A stretch of 34,991 nucleotides of DNA from Ophioceras dolichostomum (Eukaryota; Ascomycota; Sordariomycetes; Magnaporthales; Ophioceraceae). The translations under genes were made by a program, and so were the position numbers. The notes under the pieces are model-generated. The model was not told where the DNA came from, did no database searches, and was given only the letters and a program-made list of their open reading frames with translations. The stretch spans positions 1 through 34,991 of the forward strand of contig PYST01000377.1 of NCBI GenBank assembly GCA_003049485.1. The letters run 5' to 3'. The stretch's first letter is position 1, and each line of letters starts with the position of its first letter. Of the stretch, positions 11,913 through 22,227 are shown piece by piece.

Positions 11913-13125
11913 TCAGGCAGCATCACCAGAGTCGGATTTCCTCTTCGGCTTCAAAACATGGCTGAGATCTCCAAGCGGAATCTGGAAGGGGAACTCCATG
12001 GCGGCGAGCATCAGGGACATGAACACCCACCAGCCCGACACGCATGCCGTGAAGAAGAAAGCACCGGAAGCCTACAGGTGCGGGAGACGACAGCGCCGTC
12101 GTCAGCAAGCTGCCGCAAGACAAAAGGGCAGGGAAGAGCACGAGTGGAAGGGGTAAAGACATACCACCAACAAAGCAGAAGGCGTAGTTCCATGTGTCGT
12201 CATGCTATCAGCCAACAACAGGTACGTCGCCGTCAGGGCTGCGAACCCGGCGACTAGCATCGTGAAGATGACCACGAAAGCGACGTTTGTCCGGATCGAG
12301 CAGATGAGGAACGCAAGCGACAGGATGGTCATCCACAGGGCGAAGAGGCCAAAGTTGGCGTTGAAGCCCCTCGTCGCGAGTCCCGCGGCAGCGGACTCGC
12401 CTGCGGGAGCATACGACGAGTATGCGCCGAAGCCAGGGTACAGCGTTGCGCCGAACGAGAAGAAGAAGGCTCCGTAGGCGGAGAACACGACCGAGGGGAA
12501 GGTGTTGCCTGCTATCCATTCGAGGAGACCGACAAGGGTTTGGAGGACGCCGCCGAAGAAGAAGTAGGTGCCGCTGAGGGAAGGAGAGAGGAACTGAGTT
12601 AGCTCTTGGTGCTGGTCGGCCGATAACGCCCAAGTGGAGGGCAGCAGGCCGGCAGGAGTGTCAAAGGAGGAGGGGAGAAACGAGAAGAGGAAGAACGACT
12701 TACACGCCGGCGACGCCAGTCTGTGTACCACCGCCCCATTTCATCAGGTCGCACGACAGCGGCGTGAGGGAGATGAGGAAGCCGACCAGAGCACTATTGC
12801 GGCGGTGATCGTTCATCAGTCAGTCAGTATCAACAACATACAGCGGGCTTGTCCGTCTTGCCAGCAACCCCCCCCCCAGCCTAACCAAGAAGACGGTCGG
12901 ATCCTACATAGGAAGAGCGTTCCCATGCTTCCACCTCGGAGCATGGCTCTTCTCGTGATAGGGTTGAGACCTCTGACCCTGCCCCATCACAAGCCTCTCG
13001 AACGTGTCGGACGAGATGGACACGGCGCCGGCGACGCGCACGCGCTGCATCATGTCGTCCCAGTCCTCTGGCGCGCGGCCGTAGCTGACCTCCTCGACGT
13101 CGGGCTTTTGGTCCCCGGCCACCAT
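11913..13125 (-). CDS. GPR1/FUN34/YaaH family membrane protein (acetate/ammonium-type transporter)
   Basis: Four exons (12908-13125, 12704-12793, 12165-12573, 11913-12071 on the minus strand) give 291 residues, a normal size for this family of six-helix plasma-membrane proteins. Relatives include acetate permeases and the yeast Ato proteins. All three introns (114, 130 and 93 nt) keep phase; donors are GTAGGA, GTAAGT and GTATGT. Visible landmarks: cytosolic N-terminus with SISSDTFERL (36-45); GNALPIALVGF (68-78), the diverged family signature just before helix 1; GTYFFFGGVLQ (104-114); EWIAGNTFPS (121-130); YGAFFFSFGATLYPGFG (136-152); RTNVAFVVIFTMLVAGF (197-213); and the C-terminal FPFQIPLGDLSHV (266-278). 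Start chosen at 13125, with A at -3. Substrate (acetate, ammonium or other) cannot be told from sequence. Confidence 0.9.
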
Positions 13126-16100
13126 ATTGTCTTAGCGGGTGTATGGATGGATGTGTCGGTTGGCGGTGTAGGCTAGCTAGGCTGGTAGTATGTGTATCAA
13201 TCTGGACGAGGTAGGTGAGAATCGTCGGAGGGGATCTTCTTCAACGATTCAAAATGCCACGCGGCAGGCGGGTTTGGCGGAAAGCGAAGACGGTAGAAGA
13301 AGAACAAGAGGAAGGGACGAAGCCAGGACTACGGCCATGAAAATGGGAGACGAGATGGGACACGGTTGACAGATTTAAAGAAAGGGGATGAGAGCAAGGG
13401 ATACCCGCTTACATACACCACCCACGATGGGAGGTCCAGGCAAAGGCAGCGTCGCAGTGTCGCAGTGCCCCCCAAGCCCAGGAACTCCGCACACCTTCGC
13501 GACATCTCGCTCCGCCATCTCCAATCCACATACCTCCACAGGTGGATGTGGGAACCCACACACACCCTTACATCTGCCGTACGCCCGGGCAGCTCTAGCG
13601 AAAATGTTCAGCTAGCTAGCGCCCCCCATTCTCCCCCCTCTCTTCTCCTCAAAAAAGGGGGACGGTTCCCTGGGTTCCAGGTTCGACAGTGGTGGAGCCC
13701 TTCTCTGCCACCCACAACTCGCGCGCCGATCTCTCGTCCAGGTTGCCCCCTCACCGGCTCACCGGGTCATCATCTGGACAAAGCTTGAGATTGACAGGGT
13801 TGAGACGCCAAGGGCCCGAGTCAGATTCATTGTCAAAAAAGAGAAGTCCAGAAGTACCTCCTTGTGCATGTCAAACTGCCTTGCTGCTGCTGCTCCTGCT
13901 GCTGCTGCATGGTATGGATAAGAATAGTAAAAGATGTGATCGGATGGAACGGCATCCTCCGGGAGGGGAAGGGGTGTTTGGGTGCAAGGGAATGGAGGGG
14001 GAGCTAGCACGTCAGATAGGAGGAAGTCGGTGATGATTGGCCGTTCCGCAGAAAGTTCTGCCCCCCAATACCGCCGATGTTCTTGCAGATGTCATTGCAG
14101 ATGCAGCCTCATGGGCTGATTGATGCGAACTGGAACGTGTTGGGGGGCTTATTGCCTGCGAGGTATTGACGGCAGAGAGAGACAAGCTTTGTGGGGGCGA
14201 ACAAGGGTCGAAGAGTGCGGAGGAGGAAAACGTCCGCGTCGTCGTGGACTCGTCGTGTCAGGTGGTCAGGTGCGATGGACGAGGGGGCGAGGAGGAGGCT
14301 CATCAGAACTCGTTGGGGACGTGTGGATGGGTAGCATCACATACGTCTGGTAAGGTGGTCCAGATCCAGATGTCCGAAGTGAGGTGGAGCCCGGAATTCA
14401 GCGTTTCTAAACTCCATGATCCAGGAGCCAACGAGATCTTCGAGCTCCTCGACAAATTTGCGGGGGAGATGGGGGGGAAGATTGGAGGATGCGGGGAAAT
14501 TATGAACGAGTGTTAGCAAAAGTCGGCCGTGGTGGAGAACCAAGAGGAGGCGGAGGCTTATTTTTTTCACTTCTGTTGTGACAAGTACGGGGTCCGGCCC
14601 AAGGGAGACAAGGATAGAGCCGGCTACCGTGCTCAACGCTCACCTTTCTCCTTTTGGGAGTCGGTGCCAACCCATCTGGCAATCCATCCATCCGGTCACA
14701 GAAAATAGAGTTTAACAGTAGCTCCAGAACTCCAGCACAGAAGAGGCGGCCACCACTCGGGTCGCAGGTCCGTCTCCATCCTCCTCCCGACGGGTTCGAG
14801 CGAACTCGCGAAAAGAGGACTGTTCCGTCGGAATGAGTCCCAGAAGAGAGGACGGCGAGGAGGTGCAGTGCTACTGTGGTACGTTTTGAGGAACAAGAGA
14901 TTAGGCTGCAGATTGGCGATCGGTTATCTCACCCATCCGGGTCACGGTCTCGCTACCAAAGCGCGGGATTGACGAGTGGTGACTGACTCATGCGGACCGA
15001 CACAACCTTGCAGACTCGCACTCGCACGTACGGAATGAAAGCGGGGAAGAGAGTGATGGCATCCTCTGGTGCTCAGGCATGAGCGAGACTGTTGATTTCG
15101 AAATTTGTTGGAGGAAGAGCAAAGGTAAGAGGAAGATGAGTCGGGACAATTTACCGGGCCGGGACTCGGGTGTCCCCACACGGCAACGCACAACCACCAA
15201 CGCCGCTCCGTTCGGAACACACGGCCCACTTCCGCCCCGAATCCCGCCCCGAATCCCCCGGACGCGACTTGGCACGTCCTCAGCTCTCTTCACCACCTCC
15301 TCACCTTTTGTCTCCCTTGCTCCAAAACTCCTACCAAAGCCCTCACATGATCCTGCCCCACCACTCGCATAATCACTCCTCCTCCGCACCTCCCCATCGG
15401 CAGAGAATGTCACCGTCCGCAACTGCTGCAGCTGCCGTCGCACGAAGGGATGCGCGGCATACTTTAGCCACGCTTCGCAGTCAGCTTCGCGCTCGAATCC
15501 CCTGCCGCTGTCTGGAGGAGGCCTCAAAGTCAGTCACGGCCGGCTCGGCAGCCAGAGAGGAGGTCGTCGCTGTCAAGTTGGAACTGGTGCTGACATATGT
15601 TGTGGTTGAGTAGGTGCGAGCAGGGACTCGCACTTGTAGTCTGGGCCGAAATGATCTTGGCGCAAGAAGTAAAAGGAGAGGTGGTGGGCGATGAAATGCG
15701 CAGTTCGTTTCAGATAATTGGTGACGGGGCCATGGTCGTCGTCACCCCGTGCTATGTCGCGACCCGAGACCTGCCTGGTTGATTACAACAGTCAACGTGC
15801 AACCGATTACGATCGTGCTATAGAATTGCAACAGAAAAGAACGAAATGGGGAAAAAATCAAAAAGCTCGCCAACCAACTAATCCCATCGGATCCGGGGAC
15901 GGGTGGATAGTTACGAAAAACCCGGCGAGTTTTTGCTTCGGATGCGGTTCGAACTCGCGAACTCCCAGAGAGGGGGCTAGCCTTCGATCTGGGAGCCGAC
16001 GGTCGTAGCGCACTTATGCTCGTCTTCAAAATGCCTTCGCTTGTGCGTCTGTGACCTGAATATTCATGAACTGAATGCGAATATGTTCTCTTCGAACCGA

Positions 16101-16477
16101 ATCACCACTCAGAAAACTCGGAAAAAACGTGCACGATGATACACGCCTGGTACTCGTGCAACAAGGCGATCACGGGGCATAGCTGCGCCTGGCCGGCCTC
16201 TGCTTTCACCGGCTGAGGTGTTTTTATTTAGAACTGCCTGGACCACCTGAAGTGCGTTACAAAAATTGTCACCAAACTTGCCAGCCATCCCCTTCCGACG
16301 GCCGCGGTAGTGCTTTCCACCAGCTGGATCCGAAAATTGGTTTAGATCTTTCGGTGTGTGCAAATTCTGCCTCACCTGACCAGCAAGTTATTCTCAGGCG
16401 TGCGTGAATAGATCAAGTTCTCGCCGACGCCGTGTTGCGCCAGTGCTCAGTTCCTAGGTACTCCTTTTCCGTGAAAG
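13126..16477. other. 3.3-kb intergenic region, no recognisable gene
   Basis: The left end is the promoter of the AceTr gene, the right end that of the 16688 gene. Several frames of 100-180 codons occur (for example minus-strand 14988-15527), but none has recognisable domains or gives a coherent spliced protein. A hairpin-forming sequence lies at 15962-15995 (CTCCCAGA and TCTGGGAG separated by 18 nt), next to the palindrome GTTCGAAC; I considered and rejected a tRNA there. A cryptic gene remains possible. Confidence 0.45.
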
Positions 16478-16484
16478 TATAAAT
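16478..16484 (+). promoter_or_regulatory. TATA box of the 76-residue gene
   Basis: TATAAAT lies 210 bp before the ATG at 16688. It is followed by a C/T-rich leader with CCTA/CCAA repeats (about 16619-16650) and preceded by CCTAGGTA at 16453-16460. Confidence 0.45.
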
Positions 16485-16687
16485 TGCTCGGATATCCTCT
16501 CTCTCCTAGGTCCCTTTCTTTCTTTCCCCTCAATCATCATCACCAATAGCCACTCCCTCTTCTGTCGCCTACCGCCAATCTCATTCTCTGATGATAACTA
16601 CCTTTCGACTGATCTACCAACCTACCTACCAACCAACCTACCTACCTACCTCGGAATAACCCGCATACCCACCAAACCGCCATCACC

Positions 16688-16918
16688 ATGTGCCAGTCCA
16701 TGCGCGCCGTTTACCAATGTGGGCACGCCGGCCAGCCTTTGCGGGAAATGCTGAACCGCGGAGAGTCATGCGTGTTTTGCAATTCGACGTATGGGTGCGA
16801 CAACCCTAACAACACGTGGAAGTACCGTTCGATATGTTCGGCGTGCTGCCAGCAGAAGCTGCTGCAGATGCAACAGGAACAGCAGCAGCAGACTGGCGGT
16901 GGATCGAAGCAGTCCTAA
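16688..16918 (+). CDS. Small Cys/Gln-rich protein, zinc-ribbon-like
   Basis: Short intronless gene, 76 residues, no named family. It begins MCQSMRAVYQCGH, the MC...Y.CGH start shared by many small uncharacterised Pezizomycotina proteins (from memory). Cysteines sit at 2, 11, 28, 31, 37, 50, 53 and 54, with H13. The pairs C28-x2-C31 and C50-x2-C53 could bind one zinc ion; C11/H13 could add ligands. The tail (55-76) is Gln-rich (QQKLLQMQQEQQQQ), Gly/Ser at the end. No signal peptide, so probably intracellular. Support for a real gene: ATG with A at -3, TATA box and pyrimidine leader, and above all a decayed paralogue at 33611-33811 on the minus strand that aligns without gaps from residue 1, keeping six of the eight cysteines and H13. 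It is tail-to-tail with the cellobiohydrolase, 237 bp apart. Function unknown. Confidence 0.72.
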   Translation: MCQSMRAVYQCGHAGQPLREMLNRGESCVFCNSTYGCDNPNNTWKYRSICSACCQQKLLQMQQEQQQQTGGGSKQS

Positions 16919-17155
16919 CCGGGCAACAACCCCTCGACTAGCCTCGACGCGGGAGGGAAGCTTGGGGAGGGGGGCGGGCGGATGTCTCTTCGATTTTCTT
17001 TTATTTACTAAGTACTAATCAAACACGTCACGTCACGTCAGAGCTTTGGTTCGTTTACCACCCTACCCAAGCCTCACCTCACCCTCACTCACACCTTCAA
17101 TTCTCCTCCCCTACCCCGCCCCTGGCCTCATAGTCCTCCCTCCCCATCACACCAC

Positions 17156-18718
17156 TCAAAAAGGGGGGTTCGCATTCGTCAACAACTGCACGAAGTAAGC
17201 CTGGAACCACGTCCCCGCCTCGGGCGCGGGCTTCAGCGCATCATCCATGCCGCAGAACCGATCATACCTCACCGCCGTGGTATCGCTGGTCCCATCACAC
17301 TCGCCACCAGGCTTGATCCACACGAACGCGTCCTGCACCGCCAACCCGGTGTTGGTAGTCGGCCTCATGCCGAAGCCCGTGCCCTTGGCATTGCACCAGT
17401 GTCCCCACTCCGTCTGGCCCGTCGGCTGCTTTCCGGATCGGCCCTGGTCCGTGATGAAGTGCACGTCCGACCAGCCGGCCGAGGCCAGCAGCGGCGCGAA
17501 GGCCTCGATGTAGTGCCTCTCGTCGTAGTTGGGGTTCGGCGAGGTGTAGCTGGGGGCGGTCGTCAGGTTCCACCCGTTGTAGTTCGCCACGTTGGTCGCG
17601 AGCCCCCGCAGCGCGCGCGGCTTGCCCGTGTCGGTGTAGATGCCGGCGAAGAGCGTCGCGGCCGGCGAGATGTTGGCCGGCCAGCCCAGCCACCCCGCGT
17701 GGCCCGCGTCGAGGTACATGGCGACGTTGGGCAGGTTTAGCTGCGCGACGGCGTACTTGGTGCACTCGATGTAGGCGTTCCGCGCGTTCGCGCACTTTGT
17801 CACGCCCATGTTCGTGACCATGTTGGCGAGGCTGTCCGGCTCGATGACGAGGATGGTGCGGATGTCCGAGTAGGTGATGAGCTGGTTGCGGATTGCGTCG
17901 ACGTAGGCCTTGTACTTCGCCACGCCGCCGTCCGCGATCGAGTACTCGCCATTGGAGGCCGCGGCGGCGCAGTCGCGGTCCGGCAGGTCGTAGACCACGA
18001 ACTGCGCCGCGTAGTTGCCGCCGGCCTTGTTGGCGGCCCGGATCGACGCGAGCGTGCCCGCCATCAGGGTCGGCACCTTGGCCGCGACGTCCATCCACTG
18101 GAAGGAGGGCACCTGGGCGACCTTCGCGGCGGCGGTGGCCTGGGCGCCCGTCAGGGACGGAATGGCGAGGGTGTGGATCTCGGACGAGTAGTAGGCGTTG
18201 GCCCACAGGTTGACGCCCGAGAACGGGTTTCCGGTGAAGGAGGCCGTCGTGCCGGCGCCTGTGGCCGTAGTTGTCGGTCTGGTGGTGGTGGTAGTTGTCG
18301 TGCCGCCGCCACCAGTACTGGTTGTGCGGGTGCTAGTCGTCGAAGTGCGCGACGTTGTTGTGGTCGTGGTCGGCGCGGTGCCGGCCAGGCACTGCGAGTA
18401 CCAGTCGTTGACGTATGTGCAGACGGCGCCGGAGACGCAGCATGTCGCGCCCGTCCATCCGTTGCCACCGCATTGGCTCCTGTATTAGTGGAAAGGGGGG
18501 GGGAGAGGAATAGTATTTGTTAGTCAGCTTGCACCAGTCTTCGGCGACCATCAGCGGTCACCTGTGATGAGATAGGGCGGCTAGATGAGAGGATAGGTAG
18601 ACAATGAGACGCACCACATAGCACCACAGGACTGCCGCTCTTCAATGATCGACTCCAAGGGGGCGGACAGTGCGGTCTGCACTAGTGCAGCGGTAAGGAG
18701 GAAGCGTTTGCTCGCCAT
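17156..18718 (-). CDS. Cellobiohydrolase II (GH6) with N-terminal CBM1
   Basis: Secreted exoglucanase that releases cellobiose from the non-reducing ends of cellulose (GH6, inverting). Exon 1 is 18615-18718, exon 2 is 17156-18479; the 135-nt intron (GTGCGT...ACAG) splits the CBM1 tryptophan codon. The product is 475 residues: signal peptide (1-19), CBM1 (about 31-66, with W35, W43, W61, Y62 and cysteines for its disulphides), Thr/Ser/Gly/Pro linker (about 67-110), then the GH6 domain. The text matches Trichoderma Cel6A closely: YDLPDRDC holds D204 (equivalent to D175) and LVIEPDSLAN holds D250 (the general acid, equivalent to D221), with the same spacing of 46. Other landmarks are AMYLDAGHAGWLGWPAN, ITDQGRSGKQPTGQ, KPGGECDG and the end WFQAYFVQLLTNANPPF. 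Catalytic residues are intact and length is normal. CreA-like SYGGRG matches (18729, 18741, 18962) are near the start but are common by chance. Expression on cellulose is expected from the family, not shown here. Confidence 0.97.
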
Positions 18719-18872
18719 CGTTGCAGGGCTGGGGGTGTTTCTGGAGGGAAGACGGACGTTGACAACACTTGCTTCGACCGTAGCACACGCCTCAATTCGA
18801 TGGGGTGGATGATCTGCTGCTCCTGCGGGACAGTAAAGTCGAGTAAATGCAGTGGCAGCATTACCGGTGCCA

Positions 18873-18879
18873 TTATATA
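18873..18879 (-). promoter_or_regulatory. TATA box of the cellobiohydrolase gene
   Basis: On the minus strand this reads TATATAA, 155 bp upstream of the ATG at 18718. A CreA-type match (CCCCAC on the plus strand, 18962-18967) lies further upstream. No GGCTAA-type XlnR/Xyr1 site was seen in the nearest 300 bp. Confidence 0.45.
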
Positions 18880-20294
18880 CTCATCCTTATCATGTCTTTC
18901 CATGCCACAATGGTGACGATCCCCATCTTGGTGGTGGTCTCTTCTTCCAGCATCATCGACTCCCCACCTCCGTTCCACAGCGAATCGCCGGATGATCGGG
19001 AGGCAGATCCCCTCGCGTCCGAGGAATGCCGACGATGGTAGTCAAGATGTCTCGCTCGATTCCGAATCCTCCTCTGTCTTATTCCCCCTTTTTTCTTTCC
19101 TTGATGGCGACAATGACACCCCTGTCGGTCAAGCCCCTCCCCTCCAGCTTGATCGCAAACCCGGCTTTCGGAAAAATCTCCCGAGCTTCGACCCGATGAC
19201 GTCGGCGCCCCTGTGCCGGGTGCGACTCACTTCAAGCAGTGGAAAGAAGGGAAGCAGTTCCGGCCAGTAGTCTTGGTCCCTCCTCCACTGTCAGGCCCAT
19301 TGCATCACGCGAGCCCAAGGTGCTGCGCTCACGATCAGCTGCAGATTGGAGGACGATGCTGTGGCCGAGGCAAAGAACTAGATCTAGGCTACTATTGTTG
19401 AAAAAACAAAACCCCGCCAACCAGATCCCCCAGGTGGCCCACCCGAAATTTCGGAGGCGTGCTTCCTTGGTGGCACCACGACCCCAAACGGGATGGGTGA
19501 GGCCGAGAAAGGGTGGGGAATTGGGGGAAAGCGGAGGCGACTGGGCGCGGAGCCTCCGGTGTTAGCCTCAGCTGTTGGCTCCAAAGAAGCTTGGCCGAGC
19601 TCGACCTTCGACGTAGGCAGGGTGAGAGAAGGAGAGACAGTTCATGGTGTTCAAATATTTTGTTTGTGGTGGAATTGTTAATGGCAGTAAATGTGGCCTT
19701 GGCTGGGACCGTGTCTGGTGATGATGGCATACCCCCCTTCCAACCACTCCGAAAAAAAAAAAAAAAAAAAAAAAAAAAACTTCTGGTGATCGAATTGGCC
19801 TGAGGTACTCGGCTTGGCAGCAAGGCCTCAAAGTTTGGGGACCATCGGGTCATCCCTTTCTGTGAAACAGCAACCCCTCAAATTTCGCCCCCTCCTCCGT
19901 TCGTCGTCCGCTGCCCCTGTCTTGCCCTGGCGCCAGGAACCCGGGCCAGATCTCCCGGTCGATCGCTCCACGGGACCATTCCCGTATGCGAGAATGTGGG
20001 GGGTCATAATAGTCCCTCTGGAGGATAAGCAACGCGATCCTCGGCGCCACGCCAGGGGTACTGCGCAAGCAAGTCGGATGCTGAATATGTGTCTCTTCCG
20101 AGCCAGTTACCAACCAGTCGCTAGGAACAGGAATCGTGTGTCTTCGGAGCTATTGCTGGAATCTCGGGACCCGTTGCCGACAACGCGGCGATGACCCCCT
20201 TTTCCCTTCCAAAGAGAGCACGCCTTCATGCATACATCTAGGTACCTAGTAACAGCTCCATCCATCTCGCTGGACGAAAGTGATGCAAGCTCTA
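18880..20294. other. Intergenic region between the GH6 and MFS genes
   Basis: Contains the cellobiohydrolase promoter on the left and the 3' end of the MFS gene on the right. No recognisable gene. Notable are a 28-nt A run (19752-19779) and a 12-nt palindrome CTAGGTACCTAG (20238-20249). Confidence 0.5.
19752..19779 (+). repeat. 28-nt poly(A) run
   Basis: Twenty-eight consecutive A residues on the plus strand in an intergenic region. It may be a simple homopolymer, or the tail of an old retroposed sequence. I found no flanking target-site duplication to support the latter. Confidence 0.9.
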
Positions 20295-22227
20295 TTAAGT
20301 AGTAGCGAAGTTAAGCGAGCCAGACCAGACGCGCATGGGCTTCCCCCAACGGACGAGCACGACCACGATGATGGCAGCGGCAGCGACGACGGCAGACTGG
20401 ATGCCCATGCTCGTACGCGTGCCCTGGGCGGTGGCCCAGCTGACCTGAAGATAGGAGATGATGAAGCCTCCAACGGTACGCGAGTTGTTGAGCCAGGCGC
20501 TGACCTCGCCACTGGCCTCCGGGTAGCTGTCGAGGCAGTACGAGCTCAACGCGACCGTCGTGACCATGACTCCGAACACGTACAAGCCCCACGACACGCT
20601 GGCACCCATGTAGTGCCACCCGCCCTCCAGGCTGGAGCCCACCAGCGCCAGACCGGCGACGGTGAAGGGTAATGCCGCAAGCGCGGCCCGGAGGCGGACC
20701 TCAGGCTCGAACCTCCCCGCATGGGAACGGATGTATCGCCGGGCCAGGAGATCGTGCAGCCAGTGACCGGTGATCTCGCCAAGAGTCACCGCAACAACAG
20801 GGGTAAAGTAGAAGAACCCGATCTGTTTCGGTTCGAAGCCGTACGCGGGGCCCAGGAACATGGCCAAGGTCGTGTTGATGCCGACTGCCCAGGCGAAGGT
20901 CAGCATGTAGTAGACGTTCGCCAGGAAGATGGTCGGCTTGAGGAGCACGCTGATTGTACGCCAGCACGCCTGGCCCAGCGAGTTGCGCAGCCCCCGCGAT
21001 CGCCACTGCGAGAGCCCGGTCAGGACGGCGACCCGGTTGCCTGTCAGCTTTGGCTGCTCAGCGGCGGGGATACTTCGGTCGTAGTACGTTTCTGGCAGCC
21101 ATCCGATGATGAGAACCAGGCAGAGCACGTTCGTGGCGAAGTAGACCCAGAAAGGGACGGGCCAAGACTGTGTTTCGATCATGAAAGCCGCGAATAGGGG
21201 GCCAACGTAGGGGCTCATGACGAAGAAGGAACTGTTTCCGTTGTCATCAAGTCAGCAAAGCACAGCATCCGGAGGACCAAGAGAAAGAGACGCAAGAGAG
21301 ACCAGGAAACACCATACGCCCAGACGTTGATCTTCCTGGCACGTTCATGGAAGAAGAACATGTCCTGGATGAACATGAGCCCAGCCACCTGGCACACAGT
21401 CGAGAAGAAGCCGTTGAGGATGCGTGCGGCCATGAAGGACTCGAACGTCGTCGCTCCCGCGCACCAGGCTGCTGTAGCGGTCGCGATGAGGACGAACCAG
21501 AAAACAACGGGGAGGCGGCCGATGTACGCGCTGAGCATGACCACTGCGAAGGGTGACATGGAGTTGTTCATCATTAGTTATCAAACCCGGCCAACCCGAC
21601 TACTACCCACGACCATCACCTGGCAATGGCTGGGACAAAACTCACCGAAAACGCCGCCGACACCGAGCATAAACACGTTCCCGGCCTGCGAATGGTTGAC
21701 TTCGTCGGGTGTCATGTTCCACTGGCTGCCATTCATCCATTCATCCATTCATCCATCCAGACCCATCACCAGTCAGCATCTATGTATTGCGGCCAGACTT
21801 CAAGCAAGCAAGTCTTGAAGTCCAGAGGGGAGACTTACACAGCCTGCGGCAATAGAGTAACAGCCCCTGTAGCGCTCCCATAATCAGGCAAGAAAGCCGT
21901 CATCGACACGATGAACAGCACAAGATGCTTCTTCCCCCAGCTCCAGTTCAGGGGGTCGTTAGGGTCGTCGCTCGGCTGCGGGATAAGACGCGTGCGTCCG
22001 TCGGCCGCGAGCTTGATCTGGCTGTTGTCGCTGCTGCTGCCGGCGCCGCCGCTTTCGGCGTCAATAATGTAGCCTTCCTTCTCGCCGAACTCGTGGATGC
22101 GTTGTTGAACTGCCTCAGAGACGGGAGTGTGAGGGTGGTGGCGGTGACCCGGGTGGGAGTTGGTGTGGGGGTGAGGATGCTTCTCGTCGTCGTGAACGGC
22201 GGAGGCCTTTTCGGGTGATGAAGCCAT
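20295..22227 (-). CDS. MFS transporter, DHA1-like drug:H+ antiporter type
   Basis: Four exons (21839-22227, 21646-21725, 21318-21543, 20295-21231, minus strand) give 543 residues, normal for a 12-helix MFS carrier of the plasma membrane. Introns of 113, 102 and 86 nt (donors GTAAGT, GTGAGT, GTATGG; a GCTGAC branch site in the last) all keep phase. The N-terminus is cytosolic and His-rich (about 16-34), then DPNDPLNWSWGKKH, the usual entry to helix 1 in fungal DHA1 carriers. SAYIGRLPV between helices 2 and 3 is the motif-A region; MSPYVGPLFAAF (237-248) sits at helix 5. The central loop is long, and RTVGGFIISYLQ and GIQSAV lie near the end. The Cys/His content does not predict a substrate; relatives export drugs, polyamines or other small molecules. 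It is transcribed away from the 22-24 kb region and is not next to biosynthetic genes, so a role in a metabolite cluster is not indicated. Confidence 0.93.
21731..21758. repeat. ATTCATCC microsatellite in MFS intron 1
   Basis: Three perfect ATTCATCC units plus ATCC lie in the first intron, ending a few bases from the 3' splice site. Length changes here could affect splice-site spacing but not the protein. Confidence 0.85.

Noticed and set aside
12165..12213. Alternative frame in the AceTr gene reading WNYAFCFVGG, which suggested a frameshift
   Set aside because: That frame does not join the last exon in phase. The other frame joins GTATGT at 12164 to GCT at 12071 exactly and gives family-like sequence throughout, so no frameshift is needed.
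14988..15527. 179-codon minus-strand frame, partly protein-like (GRGFEREADCEAWL)
   Set aside because: No start context, no joining exon that extends it sensibly, and no family recognised. Left as possible but unsupported.
15945..15995. tRNA-like sequence: GTTCGAAC (B-box-like) beside an 8-bp stem CTCCCAGA/TCTGGGAG
   Set aside because: On either strand the T stem has mismatches at invariant positions and no acceptor stem pairs. The parts do not fold to a cloverleaf. It is a palindrome plus hairpin only.
18729..18967. CreA-like SYGGRG matches near the cellobiohydrolase start
   Set aside because: The 6-base degenerate motif is expected by chance every few hundred bases, and two of the three matches lie in the probable transcribed leader. 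Mentioned in the gene entry only.
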